From positions 2,175,501-2,239,500 of the forward strand of contig CATNEN010000024.1 of the NCBI GenBank assembly GCA_950097015.1: a DNA stretch of 64,000 nucleotides. Reading direction: 5' to 3'. Positions 45,661 through 56,910 of this stretch are shown one piece after another (position 1 is the stretch's first letter; each line of letters starts with the position of its first letter). Source of the DNA: Macrostomum hystrix (lineage: Eukaryota > Platyhelminthes > Macrostomidae). The position numbers were made by a program, and so were the translations under genes. The notes below the pieces were generated by a model, which saw only the letters and a program-made list of their open reading frames with translations, made no database searches and had not been told where the DNA came from.

Positions 45661-46298
45661 AGAGGAGTGGCTAAGAGACATGTTTCTAAAGAAGTAATCA
45701 AGAGGGGGCTGTTTGGACAAACTTTTCACTTATTTTTTACTTAAAACGCCCTTAAACAAACTCTTCACTTTTCATTAATGCAGTAAATAAATAAATGGTG
45801 ACCTTCACTATAAAGTTAATACAGAGACGTGAATTGCTTACTGCTTTGCTTTAAATTTCTGCCCCAAAAACAACGGGCAAAAAAGCTAGTGTTTTTATAA
45901 ATATAAGTTATAGTACATAACATTAGGGGGTTTGACTGAGCGGTTTGTCAAGCAGCAGCTTTTATTGGTAAATAAAACGCCCGATCCAGTTTATTTAAAT
46001 AATAATATAGCTAGCATCATTGCGATTTCATGTACTAAGTTAATTACAGATTAACACAACACAGCCGAACACCAGATGATATACATAAGCTATTACACGC
46101 CAACAGTAAGCTACAAAACCCTAGAAGATGTATCATCTCTTTCGATATCAATGACAAGAGGATGTAAATGTAAGCATATTGCGCTAATAGCCAGACAATT
46201 TTTGTCAGAGATCGAAATCACGACCTGCAGACAATCATTGAGGAGCATGAACTTGAGTCCGCATCGTTAATTAGTTCAATAACAAGCCACTTAGAGCC
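45661..46298. other. TMCO1 3' flank
   Basis: No exon. A minus-strand AATAAA (TTTATT on plus at 45961-45966) lies about 330 bases past the TMCO1 stop and may be its polyadenylation signal. Confidence 0.4.
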
Positions 46299-47267
46299 TC
46301 ACTGCTGTTTGAAGAAGGAAGCCTGCGATTGACCAAAGAAGCCGGACTGCTTGCTGGCCGAACGAGATGGCGCGAAGCCCAGCAGCTTCTGCACGTTCTG
46401 AGGGTTTAGGTTTAAAGTAGAATTTCTACGATATCTGGACTGGTTTGAATAGATACTACTTGTTAGGAGATTTGCATTTTGAAAAGCTGAAACGGCCCTT
46501 TTACGGACGGTGTGTGACAACTTTGCGAGTGCTTAGACTTGCAGAAAAAAAGGGAGATTTCGGTGCCAGGGATGCAACTTAAGCAAGACACTTAAAATAC
46601 CCATTGCCATAGCCACATTAGCTGGGGTAGCGATCTGGATGGGTGTGGCCGCCAAGCCAGTCCACAGACTGAATATTGGAAGCGCCAAGCAATCGCTGCG
46701 GCTGTGCCACTGGCTGCATACCTGGCTTAACTGCAATAAGTAAGTTTTTATCCAGCTTCTAAATTTCTAGAATGCTTGCATTTTAGAAAGGCGCATCAGT
46801 CTCACCTGGCGCACAGACATTGTGCAGATGACATAGAGGAAGGTGAACGAACAGTCGCTGTAGTCGTCGCCAAGCAGGTTCCGGTGCGAAATGCCCTGCA
46901 GCAGCGAGACGGGCACGAATGGCAGCTTGGCCACCACTCGGCCATCAAAGATGGAGTTGAACATGGAGAACAGCGCGGTGAACACCAGGAATATGGCCAG
47001 CATTGACTTCATGTTAACAAAGGACAGATCCCTATTGAAACTCTTCAGTCGCTCCTCCTGCTTCTCCAGCTTCCGCTTGGCGCTCTTGTCGCTGAGGTCG
47101 GCCGCGCTGGTGTCTTTGCGCTTTTCTAGTCGCCGACTCTGCTTATCAACCTCGTCGCGCAGCTTTTTGTACTTTTCAGTTCGGTAGACCAGCAGCCAGG
47201 TGAGACCCTCGCCAAGGAAGGCGGTGAACACGGCCACAAATAGGATCACTAGAGTGGACTCCAGCAT
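46299..47267 (-). CDS. TMCO1: TMCO1, ER calcium-load-activated channel / insertase subunit, 186 aa
   Basis: Exons (minus strand) 47267-46806 and 46397-46299, joined in phase 0 (561 nt). Layout matches vertebrate TMCO1 (188 aa): N-terminal helix with GLTWLLVYRTEKYKKL, a charged coiled coil (VDKQSRRLEKRKD..KRKLEKQEERLKS), NMKSMLAIFLVFTALFSMFN, the highly conserved DGRVVAKLPFVP and LLGDDYSDCSFTFLYVICTM, then a tail LLGFAPSRSASKQSGFFG. The protein sits in the ER membrane; it has been described as a calcium leak channel and as an Oxa1-family part of a translocon-associated insertion complex. The 408-bp intron holds a SINE fragment. Confidence 0.96.
46565..46735 (+). repeat. SINE fragment in the TMCO1 intron
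   Basis: Shares TTAAGCAAGACACTTAA, GGGTGTGGC, CCAGTCCACAGACTGAA and GCTGCGGCTGTGCCACTGG with the family at 4740-5053 (same order). The tRNA head is missing. Confidence 0.7.
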
Positions 47268-48737
47268 TGTGGCACACTGTGCTCTGAAGAGATAACACTA
47301 TACATTTATAGCGATGTATAAATAAAAGTATTAATATAGCAGTCAAAAACACTGTGTATTTCAATCATAGCATTCCTCAGACAGCTGCTAATACCAACAC
47401 CTCAATATGACAACTGTATAGACAGAAATAATCTTGACAACTTGGCCAACATTTTTATCATACAAAGCAACTAATACATAAATTCCAAAGAAGTGTGCTA
47501 ACACTGCTTTTTGTTGCATTGAACTATGTGCTAGCAAAAAAATAGTTAGCTGAAACAAGACAAGCAACTAGTTGGGATGAGTGAGCCAGTAATGGCCAAG
47601 AGGAAGCCGAGCTCTTGGTGATTACGGATGCGATATCTCATCTTGATAAGATGTAACCAACGTGTCGGGATAGGAAAGCACGTTTTTCAACTTTTAACGC
47701 TTTTGCCCAGTTGAACCGATTTGGATGCGGCTTTTTGCAAAACATATAAAAGACTTGGGTCTATGTACTGAAGTGAATGGTTGCCATGGCAACCAAAAAC
47801 ATGATATTTTTGGGCATGACAAAAAATTGTCTCTCGGCGCTTTTCTCGGCATTTTATGGTGTCGCCAAGTGACTCTATCCAGTCGATGCGGGCTATAGAA
47901 GCCTACAATGATTTGATATGATTTTTTTCTTGCTGACTCATCTTCTGGGTCAAAGGGTCAAAAAACGGGTTTTTGAGGTTGAAAAAAATGTGCATGTTTT
48001 TAAACTTTGACTTGCTGGGTCGTAACCCCAGCACATGGGCCTACTTGATGGTGAAGAAATTTTTTGAACGTGTACTTTTGTGATTGAAAAAAATTTGCAC
48101 TTTTAAAGTTTTAAAAGTACTTTTAGTACAGGGTGCACTTTGGGCGCCTCTATGGCACAGACATGTGACTTGAATTGCATTTCAACACATGTCAACCAAC
48201 TTTCTTGGGTGTCGCCTATACGACAATGTTGGTTTCAGACTGATTGGATATTGTTTACCGAAGATGTGGGTAATTAAATCCCCAAAAAGTGATTTTGGTC
48301 ATTTTTAGTCATTTTTCGAGGTACAAAACTGCATGGCCAGAACGTATTTGGTGTGCGATTCGAATGCGGCTTCAGTTTTTAGAAGCGCAACAGATGTGCG
48401 CACAAATTGTATATTTTGGATTTTCTAAGCATCCACTTGCCCCGAAGGTGGATGCGAAAATCCCAAATTTTAACTAATGCGATGAGCAGCTGCATTAGTG
48501 TTGGAAAATTCGATTTTTCGAAATGGAAGGCACATTGCAGCAATTTTGACACCCGGGGCCTATGCCAATTTCATCGTTCCACATAGCATGAAAATTTGAG
48601 TTGTCTATGGCTTACTTTCTCGTGTGAATGTTTCTCTGTTTTGCATGTTTTTTATGAGGCTTCGCTCTTTGGACATTATCTCTCTGCCGCAATTCCACTC
48701 GGCCAATCTGACAATCTGACAATCAGACGCCTGTAAC
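47268..48737. other. TMCO1 upstream region, largely unrecognised
   Basis: No exon supported. Contains the X-box-like palindrome at 47779-47794. The portion 47690-48700 may be non-coding sequence of the Crypton that follows. Confidence 0.35.
47779..47794. promoter_or_regulatory. X-box-like palindrome (RFX-type site)
   Basis: GGTTGCCATGGCAACC is a perfect inverted repeat and matches the RFX consensus GTNRCCnnRGYAAC. It lies about 510 bases upstream of the TMCO1 start codon. Function is inference; the surrounding sequence may be transposon-derived. Confidence 0.4.
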
Positions 48738-49739
48738 GAATTCCTGCGTCTTGGAGGAAGAATCAATCATTTCTCGGCCATTGAAACGGACGACCTGTCT
48801 AAACTGCACACCTACTTCGATCGGAGCAGTCCAACCAAACTTCAGGATGAAGTGTATTTCAGTATTCTATTTTATTTCGGTAACCGGGGCCGCGAATGGC
48901 TCAGAGGACTGACTGCAAAGTCGTTTTCTGAGAAGCGTCTGGCTGAGGGATGAGTGGCCATTGTGCTTCAAGTTGGAACCAGTAAAACTGTCCATGGATC
49001 AACGGATTTGAGGCAGAGCGACGACCCAAAGCAAGCAATCATGGTGGCCGGGTCCGATCAGAAATCGTGTCCCGTTGAAGCCTTTCGCATGTATTTGCGG
49101 AAGATCGAAGCAGTGCCTGGATGGAACGGTTCGGACTTTTTTCTGCGACCGAAGCAGCTCGTTGGCTCGAATGGCCTGTGGTATACGAAACAGGCAATCG
49201 GAATCAATACGCTTGGACCAATGCTTAAGCGGATATCTTCCAGTGCCGGGCTGTCGAGAAGCTATACGGCGCACTGTGTTCGACCCACTGTAGTCACTGA
49301 GCTCGCGAAGCTGAATATTCGACAGAATCTATCGCCAAGGTGACTAGACACAAGGTAATTTCTACGTGCTATTTCTGTATTTTCTTGTCTATCTTAAGCC
49401 GCACAATTAAATGCTTTAAATATGTGAGATTTTTTATATATACTCTCTCTTGCATTCTTAAATATTTGAAACAGGCGAGCGCCTCAGTAGAGCGGTACAT
49501 CAGACGGAAAAAAGAGAGTCAACATTCTTGTCAAGGTGAGCAGCCAGCTGACCGAGTCTCTCGCCGGTCGTGCGCCACCAGCACTGGGAGGCTGTAGCGT
49601 CAAACATCCAACCGCAGCTGAGGCACCGGCCAAACAATTTTCGAGTGGCGCCTGCGATTTGCGAATTGCCGGTCCGGCTAAGAAGATGAGGATAGTAGCC
49701 AACGGTTCCAGCAACGTAGTGGAATTCTTTTTTGAGTAA
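48738..49739 (+). pseudogene. Crypton-type tyrosine recombinase, broken, with an apparent intron
   Basis: Reads LSKLHTYFDRSSPTKLQDEV, YFGNRGREWLRGLTAKSF (first catalytic Arg region), an in-frame TGA at 48951, then CPVEAFRMYLRKIEAVPGWN, INTLGPMLKRISSSAGLSRS, YTAHCVRPTVVTEL (H..R box), a frameshift at about 49340, VTRHK, a GT..AG gap 49355-49474, then ASASVERYIRRKKES holding the candidate catalytic Tyr, another shift near 49533 and a C-terminal stretch ending NGSSNVVEFFFE. This order matches animal Crypton/DUF3504 recombinases. Not functional as it stands. Confidence 0.8.
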
Positions 49740-50257
49740 GGTTGTGTGACTCCTTAATTTGTTACCGAACACAACATTTTTGCTGTTGAGCCCCCCCCCC
49801 ACATTTTTGCTTGCTGTCTTATTTGTTGAAGTTTATATATTTGCAATCCTAATTAGTCTTTTTCATGTTAAGTTTTGTTAAGGTTATTGAATAAATACAA
49901 CAAAATAATCAAATACATATAAATAAATTGTTTGCGTGCAGGAACGGAGAGTGTCATTCCTGCACGATGTCCATGTGTAAAACAGTGGAGATTTGGCCAT
50001 AGATTATTTCATTCCTGCACGACTGCCTTCATTCCCGCACGCAGACTCAAATAAGAATGTAATATTGTCTTTTGACCATAGACAAAGTCATTCCTGCACG
50101 GTTTTCGAGAAACGATAAGAAGAGATGAAAATTGAGGGGAGAGTTTATAGAAAAGTGTATAAAGCTTATTGACTATAGCGTCTGTAATCGACTCGGCTCT
50201 GAATCCTCCATTAAATGATTTTCGCTACGTTACGGTTACGGATTAAGTGGCGACGAA
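49740..50257 (+). mobile_element. possible LTR-retrotransposon leader / LTR remnant
   Basis: Contains TTCCTGCACG three times as direct repeats and once inverted (49930-50105), a TATAAAG-like sequence at about 50158, and AGTGGCGACGAA just before an ATG at 50258, a word common at the primer-binding region of invertebrate Ty3/Gypsy-type elements. No second LTR seen, so the call is weak. Confidence 0.3.
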
Positions 50258-50437
50258 ATGTTTATTGAAAGTGTGTCCAGCAACTTTGAGAGGACGGGCG
50301 ACGATTTGACTGCATTGATAGCGGATTGCACGTTCAGCGAGGAATTAGAGAAACTTTTCAGCTCGGATCCGGAAACCTTGTGTAACCTTGACGAATTGGA
50401 AAGTCTGGCCGCTCAACTGGAACGCGACAACGAATGT
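50258..50437 (+). pseudogene. short coding remnant of unknown element (possibly gag N-terminus)
   Basis: About 60 codons (LTALIADCTFSEELEKLF, then LDELESLAAQLERDNE) before the frame runs into LINE sequence. No recognised domain. Confidence 0.3.
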
Positions 50438-50948
50438 TGCAGCATGGGGCAGCCATCGCCCAGTGGCAGCCGCCAGGCACGACGCATATTGCTGCGGCCG
50501 GTGCTTGGTGCAGCAGCTTTACCGCGGAGCTCACTGCCATCAGCGAAGCCCTCCGCCAGGCCATCGACTGTCCCGACGCCCCCCCCCGCAGTGGTGTCAC
50601 CATCGCGTCTGACAGCCTCAGCGCGATCACCGCCTTGAGCAGCGGCCCCTGACGCAGACCGACCCGGCTGCAGCCGACTGTTGGAATCTCCTTTTGCAGC
50701 TCGATCGGCTGGATCGCAAGGTGAGGTTCTGCTGGATCCCAGCGCACTGTGGCCTCTCTGGCAATGAGGCGGCGGCCAGAGCGGCAGACCTCGACCAGCG
50801 ACAGGTCCCGCTACCGCTCAGTGCCGCCAGGACCGCGACACGCCACTCCAGACACGCTCTTGATGAGCTGGTGGTCCCGACCCACTGGAAAACACCGAGC
50901 CACCTCCCACGCCGCCTACAAGTTATCGTCAACCATCTCAACCAATAA
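50434..50948 (+). pseudogene. LINE RNase H domain remnant
   Basis: Frame 1 reads AELTAISEALRQAID and VTIASDSLSAITALSSGP; after a one-base deletion near 50650 the next frame reads QTDPAADCWNLLLQLDRLD, VRFCWIPAHCGLSGNEAA. These are the Glu, Asp and His/Asn blocks of RNase H domains at the end of LINE ORF2 proteins. 5'-truncated, as usual for LINEs. Confidence 0.8.
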
Positions 50949-53474
50949 CATAAATAACATAAATGTACTTGTACACTAGGCCTATGCAAGTTTGATTAGT
51001 TAAATGCAAGCTATTTCTCTAAATGGTTATAGGCCATTTAGAAACAAATAGACTAAGTATTTGTTATTTAGGTTTGGAAAAAATTGAATAGCCTATCTCT
51101 AACCCTAATCTAATGCTTATGTTAATACCTGCTTACCATATTAGACAATGATTTAGTTAACAAAGTATATAATGCAAGAATTAGGCTTTGTAAGTTTTAG
51201 ACTGTTTTATTTGTAAATTTTAACATCAGCATGAATTTTGCTGTAGATACTATTTACATAGACACAAAAGTAATTTTTTTGTTTAATTATTTTGTGCTGA
51301 AATCCAATATTTTTGTCAATAATAAACATTTCATTAAAAGACAAAGTTTAAAGCATTGGCTTCTAATACTCAATGCTTCTAACACTCAATACTTACTTGA
51401 TTACTTACACAAACACAAGAAAATGTAATGAACAAAAATATTTTTGTATTTCTGCTAAAAACAATAAACTAACAAAATACATAAGTGCCTTTGCTTGTTA
51501 TCAATATAAGTAGGGACTCCAGTGAGTGAATAAAAAATGGAAAAAATGAAGAAACAATAGAAATCAATGCAATGTTCTGAAGAAAAAAAAGAATTGAAAT
51601 ATTTTGGATAGAAAAGAAAGCTTATCATCAATAGAAAGAAGATAAAATTTACTTTCCAACGAGTTTTTCTACGCTACAATAGGTGCAATAACAAGAAAGT
51701 TATATGGTGCCAAAGTGTGTTATTTTAAAAAAAAATTATCATGTGATCAAAAAGTAAAAAAATCAAACATACATAGATTTTGAAAATTTAAGTTATGTTT
51801 TGATACTGAGTCGAACAAAGTAAATATTAAGAAAGAGAATATAAAATTCTATAAAATAAAAGTAATTATTTGTTTAAAAAAATTCCTTATAAATTTTCTG
51901 TTTGAAAGTTTCATCTTTTGTTTTTGACCATTGTTTATAGTGTTTTCCAAGTGTATCCATTAAAATTTTACATAGAATTTTATGTAGAATATGATATACA
52001 CAAACCTTTTTATTTTACTTTACTTTAGCGGAATCTCCCAGAAACATGTTTCTCTAATGTACCCCCTTTACGCATTTCAGATGGCTTTTGCAATTGACTG
52101 CAAATAGTAAATTGATGTCTATGTGATGTCTATTTGTTAAGCTATGGAATAGGTATGGCTTTGCCACTTCTTTAAAGCCAAAAGAGTTTTATTGTAAACA
52201 AATAAACATGTTTGTCAGCATACTAATCCTTTTGAATGTAAAATTGAAATTTAATACTTTAATACTGAGTGTTAATAAAAGTTATATATCTATAGTGCAG
52301 ATAACAAAAAATGAACTACATGCTTTTGGAATTTTTATAATCCATTAAAAAAATACAAAAGTTATTGATTTTTTTTGTTTTCAAGTCAAATCTATCCGGT
52401 TATCTAGATCACAGCCCCTAAATGGGAAAAATACAGCTACAAAACAACTAAAATGTTGATCAAAAAATTGTTATACATTTTTATTACTTAACCAATTTTG
52501 AAGAGTGAGGTGCCTTTTAACTCAGACAAGCAGGATCTGTAACACAAAAAATATAGAATTTTTTATTTTTTATTTCTCATTGGAGCCCCTAATATAAGTG
52601 TCACCTGATTCCATCACATATACTAGAACACACAAATTAAATACACTAATACACTATTCTAGGGCCAAGTATCTGTGGATTTAACTAGTTAGCCAATGTT
52701 GTTTATACATTTTAAGGTAAGATTTATCAATGTCATCTAAGTAGTATTTACTTTATATTAGTATTTCAAATGATTAAATTATACAATGTATATGAGAACT
52801 GGAATTTATATCCTAATCAAATACCACATCCTGGAATAATACATAATTAGGCCTATTACTAGAAATTATTCCATTGGGCTCTGTCAGCCTGCCAACAAAT
52901 GCATAACTATAAGTATAAAGTATAAACCAAGTAACTCATTTACAGCTTAAATTAGTAAAATGTCTTTCTTCCTCTCTGTTTCTAGACCTGAAGCTATGGG
53001 ACAATATCCAAAATTTCTAATTTTTAATAAAAACGATAACGTTACAAGTAGCTAAGCAAGTGCCAATCAGATAGTAGGCCTGAAAGTTCTAAACTAGCTA
53101 GCAAAATTAGGATGCATGACCAAACATATAATAAATATAAAATAATAAAGGAAGTTTTACTTAAAATAAGAGTAGGCCTACATATTAAAATACTTTATGG
53201 AATTTAGAATAGGTCATTTTAATAGCCAGATTTCATATCAACGCTTTCAACAAGTATTTAAAATCGATCCGAAATTTTACATTATAATAGTCTTAAAAAA
53301 TCGATCTATATTTTGCTTTGTTTTTTGAACAGCAGTGTTGACGACTCTTAGGCTTAGGCTACATCGAACATGCGCGACAGTCGCCTAATAGGCAACTCCG
53401 AACATGTTCTTTTAAATTAATAAGGCTACTTAATGTATATTAATAAATTATTAACATGAAGAAAAAACTATGCA
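50949..53474. other. AT-rich gene-free stretch
   Basis: 2.5 kb, strongly AT-rich. No exon, RNA gene or structured repeat that I can support. Confidence 0.45.
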
Positions 53475-53589
53475 TTCCTTGGCATGAGGTCAACAAACAA
53501 GACAGAGTTAAACCATGTGTGTGTGTGTTAAACCATACTAGACATAGTATGGGTTTAACTGTCTTGTTTGTTGACCTCATACCAAGGAA
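53475..53589. repeat. long hairpin: two 41-base arms, 32-base loop
   Basis: Left arm 53475-53516 (TTCCTTGGCATGAGGTCAAC...) and right arm 53549-53589 (...GTTGACCTCATACCAAGGAA) are near-perfect reverse complements. The loop has a GT run and TTAAACCATAC. Could be a small palindromic MITE, or an RNA hairpin if transcribed. Confidence 0.85.
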
Positions 53590-54837
53590 GTCGTTTTAGT
53601 GATGGAGCCAGATCTTTCTGAAATTTTATGGAGGCTGGAACTCTTTAATTAATCGTAATAAAGTATTTTTTTAATTTTAAAAGAGCAACTATATTCAATT
53701 GTTTACTAGTAGGTGACTGCAACTTGATATGCAACACGTAGAGTAACTAAAAAGACCGCAAGATCGAGCACTATTTGAAATGATGGCATGCATTTTGGAT
53801 TTTTAATTTATTTTTGACAGGAAGGTTATTTAGGAACAAATTTCAATTTGATGTAAATGTTAGTCATATTAATTCATACACATTTTGAATTTCTGCAAAA
53901 AGTCTTATCGATCCTTTTTACATGGATAATAATTTGGAATGAGCATTCTGCCGGCTTCAGAGATGAGATAGGAAAAGCTTTGCCAATTCTTCATTTGCGA
54001 TTTCATCTGTTTTCATGGCTGATGCCGAAGAAATCAATTAAATTGTTAAGCCCACGTTGATTAAAACTTGTTTTTAATTAGCTAAGGTGGGCGACTCGAA
54101 ATCACGCATTGATGTGTGGAGCATTTGATGCGGGTCATCTGAAATCGGTGACTAAATCTGCATCCAATCTTCATTGTTAGCTTCAATTAGCGTTTAGTCA
54201 AAGGGCTAGAGACAAGATGGCTGAGTTTTCTAGTAAAAACTCGACGTAATTAATCACCAATGCCCCGCGCGGGCTTTGTAATTAAAAAATATGATAAAAT
54301 TGCTGCTGTTGTCTTGAGAATTATAAAATCTTTCAGTTTCACTTATGCAAGGTTTCCTTCCTGCATTTCGGCTCGATTGCTCGGCTACTTAATAATTTCA
54401 CTAATGCAGTTCTCTTTAGAACCTTTTGTCCAGCTGCCTCAAGTCAGCCATTTCAGCCCCAAGAGAGCATTAGGAAATTCAATTTGAATCTGTCGCACCC
54501 GCACCTGAGCTGCTGGTCACATTTCTTCTGTTTTGAAACAGCCATCTCAATCCTGTCTAATGGTCGAATAACAAAGAGAAGCTTGAGCCACCTGATGCCA
54601 TGCTGGCCCTGATTTTACGTGGAATTAATTCAATGAATTGCGTCAAGCAGCCGGAACTAAGGACTGAAAATTGTTCACGATTTGCGCAAAACTGATCGAG
54701 TTTCCTTAAAGATTTGCGTCAACAATTTGGAGCAGTTAAAGTCGCTAAACTGAAAAAATAGTTCTCCAACATATCTTCATTTAGTATTTATATTCGCCAT
54801 CTACTCAGATCCGGATTTTATTCCAAAGACCAAAGAT
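53590..54837. other. intergenic, nothing recognised
   Basis: Short open frames only, without domains or splice context. Confidence 0.4.
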
Positions 54838-55234
54838 CCAGTCTCCCCTAATCGCAATGTCCAGTCTCTCCTAATCCTAATTTCCAGTCTCTCCTAATCC
54901 CAATGTCCAGTCTCCCCTAATCGCAATGTCCAGTCTCCACTAATCCCAATGTCCATGCAGTCTCTCCTAATATTAATTTCCAGTCTCTCCTAATCCCAAT
55001 GTCCAGTCTCTCCTAATCCTAATTTCCAGTCTCTTCTAATCCCAATGTCCAGTCTCTCCTAATCCCAATGTCCAGTCTCTTCTAATCCCAATGTCCAGTC
55101 TCTCCTAATCCCAATGTCCAGTCTCTCCTAATCCCAATGTCCAGTCTCTCCTAATCCCAATGTCCAGTCTCTCCTAATCCCAATGTCCAGTCTCTCCTAA
55201 TCCCAATGTCCAGTCTCTCCTAATCCCAATGTCA
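54838..55234 (+). repeat. 23-bp tandem array, about 17 units
   Basis: Unit contains CAGTCTCTCCTAATCCCAAT. The first units vary; the last eight are identical. Confidence 0.95.
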
Positions 55235-55393
55235 GTGTCTTCTGTTTGATGCCAACCCTAGTTCGAAGCCTCGTTGAAATCCTCTGTTTTTAAGGCGTCA
55301 CTCGACAGTTTTATCCGACTTATGTTGTGAGAAAAGTCACCTAAAAAGTGGAATTAATCATTGAACACGTCGCCCTGCCCAGCACATTAGTAT

Positions 55394-56122
55394 TGTCTAG
55401 AGTTTAGCAATATTGGATTTCAACTTCTATTTCAAACTAAGTAACTTCTATTTCGCCCGCGGGGAGGGGGGTGCTCGTGTGTACCCGATTAGTAACTTCA
55501 ATTTCGTCCGCGAGACCCGGCCTGCCCAAGTTAGAGCAAATCAATTTCACAAAAGGTAACTTCTATTTCGTCTTGCATTTTTTTCAATTTGGCTTCAAAC
55601 ATTAATATAGGCCATGATGGGCCTGTACTTTCAGTATATATTTTTGACGTCTCAGTCAAGACACCAAGTGGGATACAAACAACAAAAAGAGCTCGTATTG
55701 TCGCTTGAATAAGATGGAGCTTCAAGAGTGGCCGGATGTGAAAGTGTCGGCGCTATCCAATTATCCAATTAGCTGAATTTATTGTGATTCTGTGCTATAG
55801 GGTCATAAATTCACAGGGCCATAAATCTCTCGACACTCGAACGAAAATTATTATAATTACATTGCGGCGGAGTCGGTGGCGGCGTCGGCGAAGATTAAAG
55901 GCAAGGACAAAGTCCGTATTTCACAGAGCGGACGCAAACACAAATCGCTGTGCTGAAGAGACGAAATAGATGTTACTTTTTGTGAAATTGGTTTACCCTA
56001 ACTTGGGCAGGCCGGTCTCCCGGGACGAAATTGAAGTTATACTAACGCCACCCGGAGAGCCGCCGGGCGAAATTGAAGTTACTTAGTTTGAAAAAGAAGT
56101 TGAATACCAATAGCTTTAGACT
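55394..56122. mobile_element. non-autonomous element with about 165-base terminal inverted repeats
   Basis: Arms 55394-55572 and 55960-56122 are imperfect reverse complements sharing CAAACTAAGTAACTTC, GGCCTGCCCAAGTTAG and CAATTTCACAAAA. The repeated word AACTTCxATTTCG occurs several times per arm. The centre (about 390 bases) has no recognised coding sequence. Target duplication not clear. Confidence 0.8.
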
Positions 56123-56270
56123 TACGCCATCTAGTTACAATGGATCTGTCATCTTTATTCTAACGTCAATCTGGGCCGTACAAAATAGGACAGTATGTCT
56201 AAAGCAAGATGTGATTTTGAAAATGAAAGCACAAGTTTTTTGCACCGTTTTAGCCAAGCTATCATTGTAC

Positions 56271-56910
56271 AACTTTTTGCACTCAAATTCGTCATTTCTG
56301 CAATCAAGTTCAACAAAACTGCATTCAAATTCGGACAACCTCTATGGCTATACTTTTGTACTGCAAGCAAATTCGGCAGCAGAAGTATCAGAGAAGGAAT
56401 GAGAGCGCGATTGAGAGCGCGATCTCCGGCTGGAAGGCGGCAATCAAGCAGGAGATCGCTGCCAATGCGGATAGTTTCATCAACCCGACCGCAGAGGCCC
56501 GCGCCGCCAGAAGAACTCTCGCGAAATTTAGGTTTGACAAGCTGCGCCGATTCGCTGATAACACCGTTATGACCATTACACCATTGAATTCTTATCCAGT
56601 GCTGCCGATGAGGATGAATGGCATACTTCTGCTTGATTGCCGCCTTCCAGCCGGAGATCGCGCTCTCATTCCTTCTCTCATACTTCTGCTGCCGAATTTG
56701 CTTGCAGTTTGCCGAATTTGAATGCAGTTGGATCAGTATGATGGGCTTGTGCCATAGATATTTTTGTATCTGGTTGAGCTGGTGCCGAATTTAAATGCAG
56801 TTTGCCGAATTTGCTTGCAGTACAAAAGTATAGCCATAGAGGTTGTCCGAATTTGAATGCAGTTTTGTTGAACTTGATTGCAGAAATGACGAATTTGAGT
56901 GCAAAAAGGT
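56271..56910. mobile_element. foldback-like inverted-repeat element
   Basis: Left arm 56271-56451 and right arm 56629-56910 are reverse complements (shared CTTTTTGCACTCAAATTCGT, GCAATCAAGTTCAACAAAAC, CTCCGGCTGGAAGGCGG). The right arm carries about 112 extra bases between two direct copies of GCCGAATTTGCTTGCAGT (56691, 56803). Confidence 0.85.
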
